64,000 nt of DNA, taken from positions 1 to 64,000 of the forward strand of contig JBGAVG010000006.1 of assembly GCA_044228245.1 (NCBI GenBank). Reading direction: 5' to 3'. The DNA comes from Methylotenera_A sp044228245 (GTDB lineage Bacteria; Pseudomonadota; Gammaproteobacteria; Burkholderiales; Methylophilaceae). The position numbers and the translations under genes were made by a program. Of this stretch, positions 60,901 to 64,000 are shown in pieces (within the stretch, counting starts at the first letter, position 1; every line of letters starts with the position of its first letter). Under the pieces are notes generated by a model. That model had not been told where the DNA came from. It was given only the letters and a program-made list of their open reading frames with translations, and searched no databases.

Positions 60901-61828
60901 AGAAACCACCTACCGCATGCAAAGCCTGCGCGATAACCCTGCCTGCGCCCAGCAGGAATATGACCGCATTCTGGACGAAACCGATGCTGGCTTGCATGTG
61001 CATACGACCTTTGATATCAATGAAAATATCGCCGCGCCTTATCTCAACAAATCACGCCCGCGTATAGCGATTTTGCGCGAACAAGGCGTGAACGGCCAGG
61101 TGGAAATGGCTGCTGCGTTTGACCGCGCAGGCTTTGCCACTTTTGATGTGCATATGAGCGACATCATCTCCGGCCGTGTGTCGCTTAAAGACTTTGCTGG
61201 CTTTGTGGCCTGCGGCGGCTTTTCATACGGCGACGTGCTGGGCGCAGGCGAAGGCTGGGCGAAATCCATTTTATTCAACAGCCGCGCGCGCGACGAATTC
61301 AGTGCTTTCTTCAACCGCAGCGATTCGTTCGCCCTGGGTGTGTGCAACGGCTGCCAAATGATGAGCAACCTGCATAGCATCATCCCCAATAGCGAGCACT
61401 GGCCACACTTTGTACGCAATAAATCTGAGCAGTTCGAAGCACGTTTTGCGATGGTGGAAGTGCTGGAATCGCCTTCGCTGTTTTTTAGCGGCATGGCTGG
61501 AAGTCGCATGCCGATCGCCGTTGCACATGGCGAGGGATTTGCGGAATTTTCCGGTGAAAATGCTGTCAATCACGCGCTGGATAAAAAGCTGGTAACGATG
61601 CGCTTTATTGACCATGCGTCAACGCCTACCGAGACTTATCCGTTAAATCCAAATGGGTCGCCGCAGGGAATTACCGGACTAACCACCACAGATGGGCGTT
61701 TTAGTATTATGATGCCACATCCTGAACGGGTATTCAGAGCAGCACAGCATTCCTGGCATCCCGATGACTGGCTTGAAGATGCACCCTGGATGCGGATGTT
61801 CCGTAATGCAAGAAAATATATCACCTAA
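57923..61828 (+). CDS. purL: Phosphoribosylformylglycinamidine synthase
   Basis: Large single-chain purine enzyme of 1301 residues that converts FGAR to FGAM with glutamine and ATP. The N-terminal and linker domains are followed by two AIR-synthase-like halves (KVETHNHPTAISPFAGAATG, HDVGAGGISNAFPE, DRSDGGLLVTLCEMAFSGH) and a C-terminal glutaminase with the nucleophile in GVCNGCQMMS and the His in VAHGEGFAEF. It stands as a single gene. The 88 bases upstream hold a weak stem (AGCCTG ... CAGGCT, 57840-57871) that may end the feoB transcript. Confidence 0.97.
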   Translation: MPSTQFLSLRGSPALSQFRLDKLYATLKKSAPNIKHIYAEFMHFAFGESALSESQQHTLEQILTYGPKSNTEAPAGELFLVIPRIGTISPWASRATDIAKNCGLTNLLRLERGIAFYVTTNDGKPLNDAEKTALKTQIHDRMTETVVGQLNDAQKLHHSAEPAPLSTVDILQGGKTALNKANSDMGLALSSDEVDYLFENFTKIGRNPTDVELMMFAQANSEHCRHKIFNADWIIDGEVQDNSLFGMIRNTHKLNPGSTVVAYADNASIVAGQKTRRFYPKDGEYGFTEENMHYLMKVETHNHPTAISPFAGAATGAGGEIRDEGATGSGSKPKAGLTGFSVSNLNIPDFAQPWEKPYGKPGRIASPLQIMVDGPLGGAAYNNEFGRPNIAGYFRTFELETYGQNGQAEVRGYHKPVMLAGGVGNISASHSKKNPIPAGAALIQLGGPAMLIGLGGGAASSMDTGSNTENLDFDSVQRGNPELQRRAQEVIDRCWQLGDKNPILSIHDVGAGGISNAFPELVNDAKVGAIFQLRNVHNEEPGMSPRELWSNEAQERYVMAVTQENLPLFEKICARERCPFAVVGHATEERHLTVADSHFNNKPVDMDLSVLLGKPPKMTRDVKSVAKKLAAFDTGKIDIKDAAARVLRLPGVADKTFLITIGDRTVTGLIARDQMVGPWQVPVSDVAVTLAGFETNVGETFAIGEKAPLALIDAPASGRMAIGEAVTNIAASLIDDIGNLKLSANWMAPAGHAGEDAALFATVKAVGMELCPQLGISIPVGKDSMSMKTVWQENNQDKTVTSPISLVVTAFANTPDTRKTLTPQLRTDMGETRLILIDLGNGKNRMGGSSLAQVYSQLGNDAPDVDSPEQLKAFFAAIQRLNSDNKILAYHDRSDGGLLVTLCEMAFSGHCGLQASIDGLSGDSVAALFNEELGAVLQVRASQADEILNTLNQQLDGCAHYIGTVNNNAQIQITQHGKTIFSDSRINLHRMWSETTYRMQSLRDNPACAQQEYDRILDETDAGLHVHTTFDINENIAAPYLNKSRPRIAILREQGVNGQVEMAAAFDRAGFATFDVHMSDIISGRVSLKDFAGFVACGGFSYGDVLGAGEGWAKSILFNSRARDEFSAFFNRSDSFALGVCNGCQMMSNLHSIIPNSEHWPHFVRNKSEQFEARFAMVEVLESPSLFFSGMAGSRMPIAVAHGEGFAEFSGENAVNHALDKKLVTMRFIDHASTPTETYPLNPNGSPQGITGLTTTDGRFSIMMPHPERVFRAAQHSWHPDDWLEDAPWMRMFRNARKYIT

Positions 61829-61860
61829 CTGGTAATCATTAGAATAAGGAAAAAAGCAGT

Positions 61861-62346
61861 ATGAATATGTTAAAAGTATTATTCGCCGCATTGGCATTGG
61901 GTTTTTCGTTAAACAGCTTAGCACTGACAGACGATGAATCGCTTGAATTCAGCGACGCGCTGACAGAAGGCAAGCTGAAAATTGTAGAAAAATATGTGAA
62001 AGCTGAGCCAAAAATAGTTAATGAAAAGATCTTTGGTTGGTCGCCATTGCAAATGGCAGCCAATAAAGGCGATATTCCAACTGTAAAATTCCTGCTAAGC
62101 AAAGGCGCTGATATCAATTATGTTCATCCTGTCGCGATTCATACGGCATTTATGTTGGCAGCGCTTAATGGGCAAGAAGAAATGGCAAAATTTCTAGCTA
62201 GCAATGGTGCGGATGTCAACGTGAAACTTAAAGGCGATGTTTCTCTTATTCGCTATTTCCGCGAAGAGGGCAACACCCATATGGTTGAGTTTCTATCAAG
62301 CCTTGGTGTAAAAGATGACGGCTGCAAAGAAGAAAGATGCTTCTGA
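61861..62346 (+). CDS. Exported ankyrin-repeat protein
   Basis: A protein of 161 residues. A signal peptide (MNMLKVLFAALALGFSLNSLA) is followed by three ankyrin-type repeats, clearest at SPLQMAANKGDIPTVKFLLS and TAFMLAALNGQEEMAKFLAS. The C-terminus has two Cys (DGCKEERC). Predicted location is the periplasm. Short periplasmic ankyrin proteins often sit beside redox enzymes, and here a cytochrome c and a sulfide dehydrogenase follow. The partner is unknown. Confidence 0.82.
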   Translation: MNMLKVLFAALALGFSLNSLALTDDESLEFSDALTEGKLKIVEKYVKAEPKIVNEKIFGWSPLQMAANKGDIPTVKFLLSKGADINYVHPVAIHTAFMLAALNGQEEMAKFLASNGADVNVKLKGDVSLIRYFREEGNTHMVEFLSSLGVKDDGCKEERCF

Positions 62347-62420
62347 TAAATTATGTAGGTTGAATTGCCAACTATTTGGCAAAAACATTTAGAATGGTGT
62401 TTTAATATCAAGCGAACACC

Positions 62421-62789
62421 ATGCGATCACGATTCACTTTCTGGTTATTGGTACACATACTCACAACCTCAGTAGCGAGTGTTGCTGAGGTTTTTGTTTT
62501 TTCAGGCACCCACATACGCACGCTCGCCGCTTCCTGTGCGGCTTGTCACGGCACGCTTGGCAATAGTGCTAACGCAACCCCGACACTTGCGGGCTTGGAA
62601 GCTGGCTACTTCATTACGCAAATGCAGGGCTTCAGAAACGGCTCTCGATCTGCCACGGTCATGCATCATCATGCCAAAGGGCTGGATCCGGAAGAAATCA
62701 ATCAGCTTGCGGTCTATTTTTCGCTGCAAAAACGTGCTGAGAATATTAACCCCAAACCCCAATCATTAAAGGCAAATCATGCAGACTAA
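62421..62789 (+). CDS. Class I cytochrome c, probable electron-accepting subunit of a sulfide dehydrogenase
   Basis: A protein of 122 residues. An N-terminal export signal (MRSRFTFWLLVHILTTSVAS) is followed by a single haem-binding motif CAACH at residues 39-43 and a candidate axial Met in SATVMHHHAKGL. The overall pattern is that of the c4/FccA type. The stop overlaps the flavoprotein start by 11 bases, and this pairing is that of flavocytochrome c sulfide dehydrogenase (FccA-FccB). Confidence 0.85.
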   Translation: MRSRFTFWLLVHILTTSVASVAEVFVFSGTHIRTLAASCAACHGTLGNSANATPTLAGLEAGYFITQMQGFRNGSRSATVMHHHAKGLDPEEINQLAVYFSLQKRAENINPKPQSLKANHAD

Positions 62790-64000
62790 TTTCCTGGAAG
62801 TTAGCCGCCGCGCGTTCATTAAAGCGGCCGGTGCTGCAGGTATGCTGCTGCTAAGCCAGAACAGCTTTGCGCGCGCCAGCAAACCGCCGCTGGGGCGTAT
62901 CGTCGTGATTGGCGGCGGCTATGCCGGCACCACCGCGGCTAAATATATCCGCATGTGGAGCCTGGGTAATATTGAAGTGGTTGTGATTGAAAAATCGGAT
63001 CAGTTCGTATCGTGTCCACTCAGCAATCTGGTGCTGGGCGGCAGCAAAAAAATTCATGACCTCACTTTTGGCTATGATTTAATCAAAAAAAATCATGGCG
63101 TAAAATGGGTGCAGGATGAAGTCACTGCGATTGACGTCGCCGCCAAAAAGGTAAGCACGAAACGTGGCGAGATGGCGTATGACCGCCTGATCATCGCGCC
63201 GGGAATTGATTTTATCTACGACACCTTACCCAATTTGCAATCCGCAGAAGCGCAGCAGCAAGTGCCGCATGCATGGAAAGCCGGCTGGCAAACCGTCAAC
63301 TTGCGCCAACAGCTGGAAGCCATGCCGGACGGCGGCACATTTGTCATGAACGTGCCCAAGGCGCCCTACCGTTGCCCTCCGGGACCCTATGAACGTGTGT
63401 GCCAGGTGGCAAGTTATTTTAAAGCCAGCAAACCCAACAGCAAAATTATCGTGCTGGATGCCAATCCGGAAATCGTTTCTAAAAAAGGCTTGTTCACCAA
63501 AGTATGGGCTGAAATGTATGCAGGCATGATTGATTACCGCCCGAACAATGTGGTGGTTGAAGTCGATATCACAACTAAATCGGTGAAGACCGATTTTGAA
63601 GCGGTCACCGCCAATGTGCTCAATATTATTCCGCCGCAACGCGCCGGAAAGCCCGCACAAATGGCCGGCCTCAACAATATCGACAAACGCTGGTGCGAGG
63701 TGGATTTTTTAACTTACGAATCCAGACTAGCGCCGAATGTGCATGTGATTGGCGACAGCGTTTCCGCCGCCCTGCCAAAATCCGCACATATGGCTACCAG
63801 CCAGGCCAGAGTTTGCGCCAACGCCATCGTGGCGCTCATGAGCGGGCAGATGCCGGACGCCGCTCCGGTGTTTGCCAATACCTGCTATAGCTACGTGGAT
63901 GACCGGCAAGCGATGCACGTGGCCAATGTGTATCGCTATGACGAAACCAAGAGAATCATGGTCGCCGCTGAAGGCGGCGGGGTTTCTGCGAGCCCCTCCG
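62779..64000 (+). CDS. fccB: Flavocytochrome c sulfide dehydrogenase flavoprotein subunit (3' end outside window)
   Basis: The frame opens at ATG 62779 and is still open at the window end (407 codons seen). A twin-arginine signal SRRAFIK (residues 9-15) directs export of the folded flavoprotein. The FAD-binding motif VVIGGGYAGTTAAK lies near residue 45, and Cys in QFVSCPLSNLVLGG fits the residue that binds FAD covalently in FccB. Later Cys residues (APYRCPP, ERVCQ, NTCYSY) are candidates for the redox disulfide. The role is oxidation of sulfide in the periplasm, with electrons passed to cytochrome c. Related flavoproteins without sulfide activity exist, so the substrate is inferred. Confidence 0.88.
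   Translation, partial: MQTNFLEVSRRAFIKAAGAAGMLLLSQNSFARASKPPLGRIVVIGGGYAGTTAAKYIRMWSLGNIEVVVIEKSDQFVSCPLSNLVLGGSKKIHDLTFGYDLIKKNHGVKWVQDEVTAIDVAAKKVSTKRGEMAYDRLIIAPGIDFIYDTLPNLQSAEAQQQVPHAWKAGWQTVNLRQQLEAMPDGGTFVMNVPKAPYRCPPGPYERVCQVASYFKASKPNSKIIVLDANPEIVSKKGLFTKVWAEMYAGMIDYRPNNVVVEVDITTKSVKTDFEAVTANVLNIIPPQRAGKPAQMAGLNNIDKRWCEVDFLTYESRLAPNVHVIGDSVSAALPKSAHMATSQARVCANAIVALMSGQMPDAAPVFANTCYSYVDDRQAMHVANVYRYDETKRIMVAAEGGGVSASPS

Overview
The window looks like the chromosome of a betaproteobacterium, most likely of the order Nitrosomonadales and possibly a Methylophilaceae-type methylotroph. This rests on gene order and on how the proteins read: nuoA-N next to tRNA-Leu, secG and tpiA; dapD / ArsC-like / dapE / prmB; PHP / YciO / M50 / trpS / scpAB / rluB; and yciB / yciI / bolA / parvulin. 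The genus is inference. There is no rRNA, CRISPR array, prophage or complete insertion sequence. Most of the window is ordinary core genome.

Layout. 1-1047 is the 3' part of a DUF1996 protein behind a Pro-Ala repeat. 1142-15796 (minus strand) is the full 14-gene complex I operon, preceded by tpiA, secG and tRNA-Leu(GAG). 17391-23362 (minus) holds a probable cell-wall-peptide uptake and recycling set: binding protein, cytoplasmic-type YkuD enzyme, two permeases, a methyltransferase and NagZ. 23456-31429 holds a DoxX gene, rlmD, an exonuclease, the outer-membrane-lipid set ydbH-ynbE-ydbL, cysM, dsbB and xseA. 31430-40858 is the most accessory-looking part: acyltransferase, an NhaR-like regulator with two operator-like repeats, a small unknown protein, a disordered exported protein, an HPF-like protein, htpX, yqhA, a PerM-type protein, a TerC-type protein and kup. 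40932-48296 carries a lipoprotein protease and the lysine/diaminopimelate genes interrupted by a GGDEF-EAL gene. 48350-57834 carries scpAB, trpS, the yci genes, bolA, a parvulin and feoAB. 57923-64000 carries purL, an ankyrin protein and the start of a sulfide dehydrogenase pair.

The most unusual signals are in small DNA structures, not in whole genes. Four imperfect palindromes of 102-123 bp (11031, 19599, 28608, 44448) share an inner core (AAGGCG ... CAACGC or similar). Their outer arms differ from copy to copy but still pair within each copy. One of them supplies the first 34 codons of the ydbH reading frame. At nuoC-nuoD the first 32 bp of the nuoD coding region are duplicated around a 116-bp insert, which creates an in-frame 51-codon gene coupled to both neighbours and leaves nuoD with a GTG start. 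Two further REP-like hairpins supply the TAG stop codons of the genes they follow.

All calls come from reading the sequence. No database search, folding program or genome-wide repeat count could be run.
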